Assembly: GCA_937911855.1 (NCBI GenBank)
Contig: CALDPK010000048.1
Location: forward strand, 1 to 8,256
Direction: 5' to 3'
Length of the DNA stretch: 8,256 nucleotides
From: an uncultured Trueperaceae bacterium
Lineage (GTDB): Bacteria; Deinococcota; Deinococci; Deinococcales; Trueperaceae
Positions 1-6,392 of this stretch are shown here, piece by piece. Below the pieces are notes generated by a model, which did no database searches, was not told the DNA's origin, and was given only the letters and a program-made list of their open reading frames with translations. The first letter of the stretch is position 1. Every line of letters starts with the position of its first letter. The position numbers were made by a program, and so were the translations under genes.

Positions 1-386
1 CCAGCGATGAACAGCGGCAGCTTGACCGGCACACCTTCGCGACGGTGACGTACGGCATAGACAGCCAGCCCAAACACGATCAGCCCGAGGGTACCGGCGG
101 CGTAGCGATGAATCATCTCAGGCCAGCCTTTGGCGACATCCACCGGTGAGTCCGGGAAACGGGCGTTGGCGATGGCAATACTGGATTCGCTTTGGGGCAC
201 GGTGAGGAAACCGTAGCAGCCAGGCCAGTCCGGGCAGCCAAGACCCGCATCCACCAGCCGGGTCCACGCCCCCAGCATCACCACCACCACGGTGAACAGG
301 GCCGCGACCAGCGCCCAGCGGGCCATAATCTGGCGGGGGCCTTGCTTAATACCTTGCTGAACGGCTAATTCCTGTTGTTGTGACAC
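1..386 (-). CDS. ctaA: Heme A synthase (CtaA/COX15 family), 5' part, runs off window
   Basis: Inner-membrane enzyme that oxidises the C8 methyl of heme O to a formyl group, making heme A for aa3-type cytochrome c oxidase. I translated the minus strand by hand: 128 codons are open from the GTG at 384-386 to the window edge. A first membrane segment (about residues 22-40) runs into the family signature GAWTRLVDAGLGCPDWPGC (39-57), which includes the loop cysteines C51 and C57. A second hydrophobic segment follows IHRYAAGTLG (92-101), with H93 as the likely heme ligand. The GTG start is supported by AAAGGA eight bases upstream. There is no in-frame ATG alternative before the family core. The gene lies 21 bp after the stop of the preceding fragment, as in gammaproteobacterial cox-ctaA-cyoE clusters. 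Family assignment is confident. Only the first third or so of the usual ~330-360 residues is present. Confidence 0.93.
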   Translation of the reverse strand, partial: MSQQQELAVQQGIKQGPRQIMARWALVAALFTVVVVMLGAWTRLVDAGLGCPDWPGCYGFLTVPQSESSIAIANARFPDSPVDVAKGWPEMIHRYAAGTLGLIVFGLAVYAVRHRREGVPVKLPLFIA

Positions 387-407
387 AGTCCGTTTCCTTT
401 GCCGGTA

Positions 408-509
408 CTAACCGATTTTGGACAGTTTCATCAGATGCTTGAGGTCTTCAAGCATCCCCTTGCCGTTATGACGATCGTCGTAGTACATCATTACATTGCC
501 GAACGGGTC
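408..509 (-). pseudogene. C-terminal fragment of a cytochrome oxidase cluster protein (upstream of ctaA)
   Basis: The last ~33 codons of the ORF that begins as Der are not Der sequence. They read DPFGNVMMYY, then a lysine-rich tail DLKHLMKLSKIG and stop TAG. From memory, this ending resembles the small membrane-anchored protein encoded just before ctaA in Pseudomonas- and Marinobacter-type cytochrome oxidase clusters (a SCO-like or PA0111-like protein). Position agrees, since ctaA starts 21 bp downstream on the same strand. It is therefore a 3' gene remnant cut by an assembly fusion, not a broken gene in a living genome. The exact left boundary is uncertain by about 10 bp because GTGGTGGAC could belong to either partner. 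Confidence 0.6.
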
Positions 510-1295
510 CACCACCAGGATGGAGACATCCGACCGGAGCAGGGCCTGCTCGCTGCGCAGTTTCGAGAAGTACTCGAGGTGCTGGTCGGGCTTGCGGCGG
601 ATGCCTGCCGTGTCGATCAGCGTGAAGCTGCGGCCCCCGTAGTGGAAAGCCACGTCGATCGAATCGCGGGTGGTACCGGGTATGTCGGCAACAATCACGC
701 GTTCGTCGCCCACCATGGCGTTGAGCAGGCTGGATTTGCCGACGTTGGGCCGGCCGATTATGGCGATCGCCAGGTCGTGCTCGTCAGCCATGTCCTGCGC
801 GTCGACGAGCCGCTCGCCGATCTCTTCCATCAGCTCGGCAGTTCCGACCGCGTGCTCGGCAGCAGTGGGGAAGGGCTCGCCGAAGCCGAGGCCGAACAGT
901 TCATAGAACTCCGGTGATTCCAGGTGGCGTTCGTCGTCGATCTTGGTGGCGATGAGGATGGTCTCGCGGTTCAGCTGCCTGAGCCAGCTGGCAACCTCGT
1001 AATCGGCGTCGGTGGCGCCTTCGCGGCCGTCAGCGCAGAAGAGCACCAGGTCGCTGGTCCGCAGCGCCTCGGCGACCTTGGCGTGGATGGACTTCTCCCA
1101 CTCGTCACCGGACCAGAGTCCTCCGGTATCAAGCAGCAGGAAGCGTTTGCCGTCCGGGGTTTCCAGGCGGGCGGATTTCACGTCACGGGTAACGCCGGCC
1201 TCGTCCGCAACGATCGCTTCGCGCCGCCCGACGAGCCGGTTGAACAGGCTGGATTTTCCGACATTCGGCCGGCCAACGATTGCTACGGTATACAT
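408..1295 (-). CDS. der: Ribosome biogenesis GTPase Der (EngA), C-terminally truncated and fused
   Basis: Der carries two tandem GTPase domains and a KH-like domain and acts in 50S subunit maturation. Visible here: first P-loop GRPNVGKS (8-15), DTGG (56-59), TKID in the G4 position (117-120); second P-loop GRPNVGKS (181-188), PGTTRD (206-211), DTAG (228-231). The second G4 motif and the whole KH-like domain are missing because the frame leaves Der near 510. About 262 of an expected ~440-490 residues are genuine. The start is ambiguous: ATG at 1296-1298 overlaps the fmt stop (ATGA) but sits one base after AGGAGG, while the next ATG (1293-1295) has four bases of spacing, so I chose the latter. 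It is last in the cdaA-cdaR-fmt-der operon and translationally coupled to fmt. The 408-509 part is foreign. Confidence 0.9.
   Translation of the reverse strand: MYTVAIVGRPNVGKSSLFNRLVGRREAIVADEAGVTRDVKSARLETPDGKRFLLLDTGGLWSGDEWEKSIHAKVAEALRTSDLVLFCADGREGATDADYEVASWLRQLNRETILIATKIDDERHLESPEFYELFGLGFGEPFPTAAEHAVGTAELMEEIGERLVDAQDMADEHDLAIAIIGRPNVGKSSLLNAMVGDERVIVADIPGTTRDSIDVAFHYGGRSFTLIDTAGIRRKPDQHLEYFSKLRSEQALLRSDVSILVVDPFGNVMMYYDDRHNGKGMLEDLKHLMKLSKIG
500..520. other. Probable assembly fusion point (der with ctaA-cluster DNA)
   Basis: Around residue 258-264 of the ORF the Der sequence stops matching its family. After SILVVD the second GTPase domain should continue to its NKxD motif and KH-like domain. 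Instead the reading frame enters the tail of an unrelated oxidase-cluster protein. Both halves are well conserved in their own families, and the switch is in frame by chance through a repetitive GTGGTGGAC stretch. This is read from domain content only. Confidence 0.75.
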
Positions 1296-2233
1296 CATTC
1301 CTCCTGCACGGACAGGCTGTGGCCGGTCCGTACCTTGGCGCCGTTGGCCCAGTCACGGGCCGGCAGGCGCTTCTTGCCGGGTGACTGCAGCTCGCTCAGC
1401 AGCAGCGCGCCTTCTGCGCAGGCCACGAGCAGGCCGTCTGCACCCACGTGCAGCACTTCACCGGGCTTTCCGGAAACCCCGGCTTCGGGGCTCATCCCGT
1501 GAACCTTGACGTCTGCGCCAAGGAACGGGAAGAAACTGCCGGGCCACGCTTTCACCCCACGATACCGGTTGTAGCCGGAAAGAGCGGTCTGCGAGAAGTC
1601 GATTCTGCCGTCGGCGCGCTCGAGCATCGGTGCGTGCGTGGCGAGTGCCTCGTCCTGCGGCTCGCTGGGCAGCCTGCCCTCTGCAAGAAGTGCGAGTGCT
1701 TCGCTGATCGCCTCTGCGCCCAGAACGCTCAGTCTGGTGAACAGGTCTGGCGCGGTCTCGTCCGGGCCGATCTCAGTCCTGCGGGTGAGCCGGACCGGGC
1801 CGGTGTCGACGCCCGTCTCGGTCTGCATGACGGATATGCCCGTTTCAGTGTCACCTGCGATGAGCGCCCACTGGATAGGCGCTGCGCCGCGCCAGCGGGG
1901 CAGCAGGCTGCCGTGCACGTTCAGGATTCCCTCGCGCGGTGCAGCAAGGACGCTGGCGGGCAGGATCTTGCCGTAGGCGGCAGTGACTGCCACGTCCAGG
2001 TCGAGTGACCTGAGCCAGTCCAGGAATTCCGGGTTGCCGCGGACGCGTGCGGGCTGCTCGACCTTCAGGCCGAGCTCAAGGGCGCGCGCCGCGAGTGGCG
2101 GCTGCACCAGCCTCAGCCCGCGGCCCACCGGTTTGGCGGGCTGCGTGATCACCGCCACCACGTCAGTGGTTTCGACGAGTGCTTCAAGCACCGGGACGGC
2201 GAAGGCGGGCGTACCGAAAAGGACTGTTCTCAT
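1295..2233 (-). CDS. fmt: Methionyl-tRNA formyltransferase
   Basis: Transfers the formyl group of 10-formyl-THF to Met-tRNAfMet, making the bacterial initiator. With M1 at 2231-2233 the protein is 312 residues, close to the family's ~310-315. The N-terminal Rossmann-like domain opens VLFGTPAFAVP. The catalytic segment NVHGSLLPRWRGAAPIQ gives N105 and H107, and GVDTGPV gives D143, matching the E. coli N106/H108/D144 triad by position and context. The C-terminal OB-like domain (about 205-312) contains YRGVKAWPGSFF. A longer start at 2237-2239 (MTM...) exists and overlaps the cdaR stop as ATGA, but it lies one base after AGGAGG. The ATG at 2233 has seven bases of spacing and matches the usual family N terminus, so the ribosome binding site decides for the shorter form. 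The downstream overlap with der is ATGA. Confidence 0.96.
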   Translation of the reverse strand: MRTVLFGTPAFAVPVLEALVETTDVVAVITQPAKPVGRGLRLVQPPLAARALELGLKVEQPARVRGNPEFLDWLRSLDLDVAVTAAYGKILPASVLAAPREGILNVHGSLLPRWRGAAPIQWALIAGDTETGISVMQTETGVDTGPVRLTRRTEIGPDETAPDLFTRLSVLGAEAISEALALLAEGRLPSEPQDEALATHAPMLERADGRIDFSQTALSGYNRYRGVKAWPGSFFPFLGADVKVHGMSPEAGVSGKPGEVLHVGADGLLVACAEGALLLSELQSPGKKRLPARDWANGAKVRTGHSLSVQEE

Positions 2234-2235
2234 GG

Positions 2236-3165
2236 TCATTCCTCCTGGGCGAGTTCCGTAAGCCGGAGGACCGCACGCGGCTGGCCGCTGGGGGCCACGC
2301 CCTCGGGCAGGGCGAGTTCCACCGGCACGGTGTAGCTGCCGGCTTCAGCGGGGATCGACTGTTCACTGATCGTTCCGCTGACGGACTCCAGGCCGGCAAG
2401 CAGCGACGGGGGGCCGGTGATCACCTGTTCGATGGTTTCCAGCCGCGTACTCACGTTGAAACCAGCCACTGCCGGCGGCACGAAATCGATCGTCACGGTG
2501 GCTTGCGCCAGTATCGGGATCTCGGTGACGGTCACGGTCACTTCTGAAGGCTGCACGCTTACGTTGGTCACAGGCTGGCCGTTCAGGTCGGCGGCGAAAC
2601 CGGCGTTGGTGCGCTCGCCGGCGCTGGCGCGCACCGGCACGAGCACCCGGGTGACCCGCGACACGGTCGGGTCCACGCCGCTCACTGTCGCGAAGGGTGG
2701 CTCTACCGTCACTTCAACCCGGACGTCGCCGTTCAGCGGGCCGATGATGACGGGTTCGACCGGTACCGATTCCTCCTGAAGCGCCTGCACCGTCCCGATC
2801 ACGCTGCCCGGGGAGACGTCGATGAGTTCCACTCCCTGGGGGATCATCACGTTTATCGGTTCCTCGAACTCGCCGGTTTCACCCGACAGGTCGATGATCG
2901 CGCCCAGGCTCTGGTCGGGGATGCGTTCGATGAGGACGCTGGGCCCGCGGAAGGTGAGGATGGCTGTTTCCGGCACCCCGCTGGCGACGCTGCCGCTGCT
3001 CAGGCCCTGGATGTCCAGCGGCACGATCCTGCTGGCCTGGGTGACGGGCGTATCACCGACGGTGGCGAACCACCAGACGAGCAGTGCAGCGAACAGTGAC
3101 AGCAGCTTGGCGGGCCAGGCGTTGAAGAAGAAAGCCTTGATGCGGGACCGGTTCTGCGGGCTCAC
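2236..3165 (-). CDS. cdaR: YbbR-domain protein CdaR, regulator of diadenylate cyclase
   Basis: CdaR is an extracytoplasmic YbbR-repeat protein anchored by one N-terminal membrane helix. It binds CdaA and modulates c-di-AMP synthesis in the Gram-positive systems studied. The 309-residue product has a short basic N terminus, then one membrane segment (about 20-36, rich in L/F/A/W), then a long beta-rich region of repeats with recurring V/I-x-V strands and motifs such as SGVPETAILTFRGP. This suits three to four YbbR domains. It starts with GTG at 3163-3165, overlapping the cdaA stop (GTGA). AAGGAGG encoded by the last codons of cdaA lies seven bases upstream. Its own last codons (CAG GAG GAA TGA) form the ribosome binding site of fmt. 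The assignment rests on fold type, TM topology and adjacency to cdaA, and sequence conservation in this family is low. Confidence 0.88.
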   Translation of the reverse strand: MSPQNRSRIKAFFFNAWPAKLLSLFAALLVWWFATVGDTPVTQASRIVPLDIQGLSSGSVASGVPETAILTFRGPSVLIERIPDQSLGAIIDLSGETGEFEEPINVMIPQGVELIDVSPGSVIGTVQALQEESVPVEPVIIGPLNGDVRVEVTVEPPFATVSGVDPTVSRVTRVLVPVRASAGERTNAGFAADLNGQPVTNVSVQPSEVTVTVTEIPILAQATVTIDFVPPAVAGFNVSTRLETIEQVITGPPSLLAGLESVSGTISEQSIPAEAGSYTVPVELALPEGVAPSGQPRAVLRLTELAQEE

Positions 3166-3899
3166 GCGTACGCCTCCTTGAGGGCCACGAGCACGTCCGA
3201 GGGAGCGACGTCGCTGCGTATCTCGCCGTGCTGCGCCAGGCTGACGGTGCCGCGTTCCTCACTGATTATGAGCACCAGCGCGTCACTTACCTCAGCCAGT
3301 CCCAGCCCCGCGCGGTGGCGGGTGCCGTGCTTGACGCTCCAGCCTTCCTGGCGGTCCGAGAGGGGAAAGATCGCGCCCGCGTGGGTGATCACGTCGTCGT
3401 TCACGATGACGGCCCCATCGTGCAGCGGGCCGGCTGAAGCGAATATCGTCTGCAGCAGGGCGCTCGATACCGGCGAGTTGATCTCGGTGCCGTTGGCGCC
3501 GTATTCGGCAAGGGGTGTGCGGCCCTGGATCGCGATGAGAGCGCCACGCCGCTGTGAAGCCAGGTCGCGCACGGCAGCCATGATCTCCTGAACCGGGTCC
3601 TGGCCGCTGCCCTTGAGTATCCGGCCGCGTCCCACCCGTTCAAGGGCGGCCCGCAGTTCCGGCTGGAACACGATGACCAGGGCAATGAAGCCGACGGGGG
3701 CGACGCGGTCGAACATCCACTGCGTCGCCTGCAGGCCCACCTGGGTGGCGATGAACCAGACGAGCAGGAGCAGGCCCAGGCCACGCACGACGTTCCAGGC
3801 GCGCGAGTTTACTAGCAGGTTGTAAGTCTGGTACAGGAAGAACGCGATTATCAGTATGTCAAGCAGGTCAGAAAATCTGAACGTGTTAAAGAACCACAA
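3162..3899 (-). CDS. cdaA: Diadenylate cyclase CdaA (DAC domain, membrane-bound)
   Basis: Converts two ATP to cyclic di-AMP, a messenger controlling potassium/osmolyte transport and envelope homeostasis. The 245-residue protein has three N-terminal hydrophobic segments (about 12-30, 39-54, 66-80) followed by FQPELRAALERVGRG (78-92), typical of CdaA. The cytosolic DAC domain contains the catalytic DGA (161-163, in PLHDGAVIV) and the RHR motif (195-197, in GTRHRAGLGLAE). Both active-site motifs are intact, so I expect an active enzyme. The start is TTG at 3897-3899. GGAGG eight bases upstream supports it, and the protein begins WFFNTFRFSD as CdaA proteins do. First gene of the cdaA-cdaR-fmt-der operon, divergent from prfB. 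The rare start codon may keep expression low. Confidence 0.96.
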   Translation of the reverse strand: MWFFNTFRFSDLLDILIIAFFLYQTYNLLVNSRAWNVVRGLGLLLLVWFIATQVGLQATQWMFDRVAPVGFIALVIVFQPELRAALERVGRGRILKGSGQDPVQEIMAAVRDLASQRRGALIAIQGRTPLAEYGANGTEINSPVSSALLQTIFASAGPLHDGAVIVNDDVITHAGAIFPLSDRQEGWSVKHGTRHRAGLGLAEVSDALVLIISEERGTVSLAQHGEIRSDVAPSDVLVALKEAYA

Positions 3900-3960
3900 G
3901 TCTGGCGCCTCCGGCCGGCCTGCCGCGGGTGGCGCGGGACACCCCTTCAGCCGCTCTGAA

Positions 3961-3975
3961 GTGCTATTCTAGCAC
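3961..3975. promoter_or_regulatory. Palindromic divergent promoter between cdaA and prfB
   Basis: A perfect inverted repeat GTGCTA-TTC-TAGCAC sits in the 79-bp gap between the two divergent genes. On the minus strand it contains TG-C-TAGAAT (hexamer at 3966-3971), an extended -10 element with five of six consensus bases, which would start a cdaA transcript about 60 nt before its TTG. On the plus strand it contains TG-C-TATTCT (3965-3970), four of six, ending eight bases before the prfB ATG. No good -35 is visible for either. The palindrome could instead be an operator. Promoter function is inferred from sequence alone. Confidence 0.5.
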
Positions 3976-3978
3976 GCT

Positions 3979-5098
3979 ATGAATACCGTTGACCTGCCCA
4001 CCATGAAACAAAGGCTCGAGACCCTACGGGGGTATCTTTGACATCGCTGGCAAAAGCTCCCGGCTTGAGGAGCTCGACCCGGTAATAAACGATCCGCAGC
4101 TGTGGAACGACCCTGACAAGGCCCGCAAGGTCAATCAGGAGAGCGCCCGTCTCAGGCGCGTAGTCGATGGTTTCGGCCGGCTGACGAATGACATCAGCGG
4201 TCTCGAGGAACTTTACGAGATGGCTGAAGACCAGGAAGACCTGGCTGATCTGGAACAGGAAGCGGTCCGCCTTGAAAGCGATCTGGAAGACCTGTACCGG
4301 GAAACCCTGCTGTCCGGCGATCACGTCGACCGGAACGCGATCATCACAATCAAACCCGGCGCTGGCGGCACCGAAAGTTCCGACTGGGCCGGCATGCTCA
4401 TGCGCATGTACCGCCGCTTCGCGGAACGCAACGGCTACAAGGTCGAGTTCGTCGACCTCGAAAGCAACGAGAACGCGCCCAACGCCATCGATTACGCGCA
4501 GTTCATCGTGCGTGGCGAACGCGCGTTCGGGTTCCTGAGCGCCGAAGGTGGCGTGCACCGCCTCGTGCGGGTCTCGCCGTTCGACTCGCAGAGCCGCCGG
4601 CACACCAGCTTCAGCTCCATAGAAGTGATGCCGGAGATCGACGACGACATCCACATCGATATCGACCCGTCCGACCTGCGCGTCGACGTGTTCCGCTCGT
4701 CCGGCCCCGGTGGCCAGTCGGTCAACACGACTGACTCGGCAGTGCGCGTCGTCTGGCGCGGCGGCACTCCCGATGAGATCATCGTCACCTGTCAGGACGG
4801 CAAATCGCAGATCAAGAACCGCGAGAAAGCCATGACCGTTCTGAAGAGCCGCCTGTGGGAACGCGAAGAGAGCATGCGCCTCGAGGAACAGCTCAAGGCG
4901 CGCGGCGAACAGAAAGCCAACGAGTGGGGTTCCCAGATCCGCTCGTACGTGCTGGACAAGCAGTACGTGAAGGACCACCGCAACGGCTACACGAGGCACG
5001 ACCCGGACGAGGTGCTCGACGGCGACATCATGGACCTGATCTGGCACGGACTTGAGTGGCAGGCGGGCAACCGGTCGGCTGACGACGGCCAGGACTGA
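3979..5098 (+). CDS. prfB: Peptide chain release factor 2, with programmed +1 frameshift
   Basis: RF2 recognises UGA/UAA and triggers peptidyl-tRNA hydrolysis. Codons 1-20 run from ATG 3979 to CTT 4036-4038, followed by an in-frame TGA (4039-4041). Skipping T4039 puts the ribosome into the long frame that begins GAC at 4040 and ends TGA 5096-5098, giving 372 residues (E. coli RF2 has 365). The anticodon-like SPF tripeptide is at 199-201 and the catalytic GGQ at 244-246 (SSGPGGQSVN), each six residues earlier than in E. coli. The N-terminal coiled-coil domain (acidic, about 60-110) is complete. Annotation programs will miss the first ~80 residues and start at the internal ATG 4220. No convincing Shine-Dalgarno precedes the start. 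It is followed after five bases by a metallophosphoesterase rather than the lysS seen in enterics. Confidence 0.97.
4027..4042 (+). promoter_or_regulatory. RF2 autoregulatory +1 frameshift site
   Basis: The sequence CGGGGGTATCTTTGAC matches the classic prfB recoding element: a G-rich Shine-Dalgarno-like run (AGGGGG in E. coli, CGGGGG here), three bases, the slippery CTT, then TGA and C. When RF2 is scarce the ribosome pauses at the poorly terminated TGA-C and slips +1 to read GAC. When RF2 is plentiful, translation stops after 20 residues. The upstream peptide ends LRGYL, the same as in E. coli. The mechanism is established for the family; conservation is seen directly here. Confidence 0.95.
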
Positions 5099-5103
5099 GC
5101 GGG

Positions 5104-5739
5104 ATGCGGATACTGGCGGTCGCGGACAGCGTGTCGCCAGTCATCCACTCCGAGAACTTCCCCGGCAACCTGCCTGACTTCGACCTGGTCGTGAGTGCCG
5201 GGGACATGCCCGGCCATGTGCTCGAGTACATGGCGGACAGGCTGAAGATCCCGCCGGTGTTCGTTGCCGGCAACCACGCGCTTGAGCAGGTAACCGATCT
5301 TGACGACCCGAACAGGGAACTCCGCCGGGACCCTGGCGGCTGCATAAACGCCCACGGGCGCATCGTCTACGAGAACGGCCTGATCATCGCCGGCCTGGAA
5401 GGCAGCGTCCGTTACCGGGACGGTCCGTACCAGTACAGTGAACGCGAGTTCGCCCGCATGGCCCGGGCTCTCACCCCACGCCTGCTGTGGAACCGGCGCC
5501 GCTACGGCCGCGCGCTCGACATCCTGCTCACCCACGCGCCACCGACCGGACCGCATGCCGGCAGCGATTCACCGCACCGCGGCATCCCCGCCTTCGAACG
5601 GTTCTGCCGGATCTGGCGTCCCAGACTGCACATACACGGTCACGTCCACCTGCTTGGTGCCAACGCCCGGCGTGAGTACCTGACGCCTGAAGGCGTCAGG
5701 GTCATAAACGCTTTCGAATTCGCGCTGATAGACCTTTAG
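5104..5739 (+). CDS. Calcineurin-like metallophosphoesterase family protein
   Basis: A 211-residue protein with the layout of the metallophosphoesterase fold: D8 in the first strand, GD (33-34, in SAGDM), GNH (56-58), a lone histidine H144 in THAPP, and GHVH (179-182) near the C terminus. Two features differ from the commonest form: the first motif lacks the DxH histidine (D8-S-V), and GNH is followed by alanine instead of D/E. From memory, related bacterial proteins that begin LAVADxVxP share the first trait, so this is probably a subfamily feature, not decay. The substrate cannot be told from sequence; phosphodiesters, phosphoproteins and nucleotides are all possible. It begins five bases after prfB stops, in the same direction, with no strong ribosome binding site (only GCGGG before the ATG), so coupling to prfB is likely. 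Its stop overlaps that of the convergent ygfZ-like gene. Confidence 0.8.
   Translation: MRILAVADSVSPVIHSENFPGNLPDFDLVVSAGDMPGHVLEYMADRLKIPPVFVAGNHALEQVTDLDDPNRELRRDPGGCINAHGRIVYENGLIIAGLEGSVRYRDGPYQYSEREFARMARALTPRLLWNRRRYGRALDILLTHAPPTGPHAGSDSPHRGIPAFERFCRIWRPRLHIHGHVHLLGANARREYLTPEGVRVINAFEFALIDL
5679..5700. repeat. Perfect 9-bp inverted repeat at the end of the metallophosphoesterase gene
   Basis: CCTGACGCC, loop TGAA, GGCGTCAGG. The stem is perfect and GC-rich but has no T run on either strand. It lies inside the coding sequence, 37 bases before the metallophosphoesterase stop and 35 bases beyond the stop of the convergent minus-strand gene. It could stabilise 3' ends or slow polymerase at this convergent boundary, or be a codon-level coincidence. 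Confidence 0.5.
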
Positions 5740-6392
5740 TCAGCCACGCTGGCGGTCGTTCCGGCGACCTCGAGGACGGTGTCAGCCGTCAGGTCCAGCC
5801 GCAGTACGGCCAGCGCCGTCCACGTTCCCGCTTCGTCCCGTACTGCGGTGCCGAGCTTGCCGACGAGCCTGCCGTCAGCCTTGATGTCGCGGTCGCCGTC
5901 CGGTTGCTGCGCCAGGCTGAGCCGCCGCAGGCCGCGCCGCATCGTGCCGCGTGCCTCTATGCGCGCCATGATCTCCTGGCCCAGGTAGCAGCCCTTGCGG
6001 TAGGAGATGAGCGAGGTGAGGCCGGCCTCTTGTGGCAACACGCCGTCCCCGCCCTCGCCGCCCGCGCTGGGCACGCCGGCAACGACCCGCGCGGCGTCGA
6101 GCTGCTCGACTCCGACCTCGACGGCGCCGGCCGCCAACAGGACGGCCACCAGCGCGTCAGCCAGCTCGTCACTACCTTCGTCGGCCAGCCGCACCAGGTC
6201 GGGGACGTCGCCGCGGATCGGGGCCCGCAGCACCAGCCGGCGGCTCTCGAGACGGACCGGCAGCGCGTCGCGGGCGCGGCGCGCAGAAATGCGGGCGGCC
6301 GCCGCGGCCACGGTACGGGCGGCGTCCGCCGGCGTCTGCACGTGGCGCTCGCGTGGCGCCGGCACGAAGTCACTGTCCTCGATCTTCTTCAT
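5736..6392 (-). CDS. ygfZ: YgfZ/GcvT-like folate-binding protein, short or N-terminally chimeric
   Basis: YgfZ (IBA57-like) proteins bind folate and help maintain certain Fe-S enzymes. The signature KGCYLGQE is complete (133-140, conserved C135) and followed by IMARIEARG. Before it lies the usual AGVP...LPQEAGL segment (105-125), and a small C-terminal beta domain follows. The product is 218 residues, while the family is usually ~300-350. About the first 45-60 residues (alanine/arginine-rich, with a doubtful run AAAAAARISARRARD) show nothing of the normal N-terminal folate-binding domain. Either this is a genuinely short form, or it carries a frameshift, or an assembly fusion lies between about 6100 and 6392. 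The ATG overlaps the stop of the S51 gene (ATGA), and the 3' end overlaps the metallophosphoesterase stop by four bases, convergent. Confidence 0.75.
   Translation of the reverse strand: MKKIEDSDFVPAPRERHVQTPADAARTVAAAAARISARRARDALPVRLESRRLVLRAPIRGDVPDLVRLADEGSDELADALVAVLLAAGAVEVGVEQLDAARVVAGVPSAGGEGGDGVLPQEAGLTSLISYRKGCYLGQEIMARIEARGTMRRGLRRLSLAQQPDGDRDIKADGRLVGKLGTAVRDEAGTWTALAVLRLDLTADTVLEVAGTTASVAD

Noticed and set aside
408..1298. Fused Der with a novel C-terminal domain as a new protein architecture
   Set aside because: The tail is a recognisable end of a ctaA-neighbour protein, and ctaA itself follows, so an assembly chimera explains it better than a new domain fusion.
399..1509. Long plus-strand open frames opposite der
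   Set aside because: Mirror frames of Der in GC-rich DNA, with no recognisable motifs or ribosome binding sites. They also run across the fusion point.
3977..5047. 356-codon minus-strand open frame opposite prfB
   Set aside because: Antisense shadow of a clearly conserved RF2 gene. It has valine/histidine/aspartate-rich text, no family motifs, and arises from GC-rich codon phasing.
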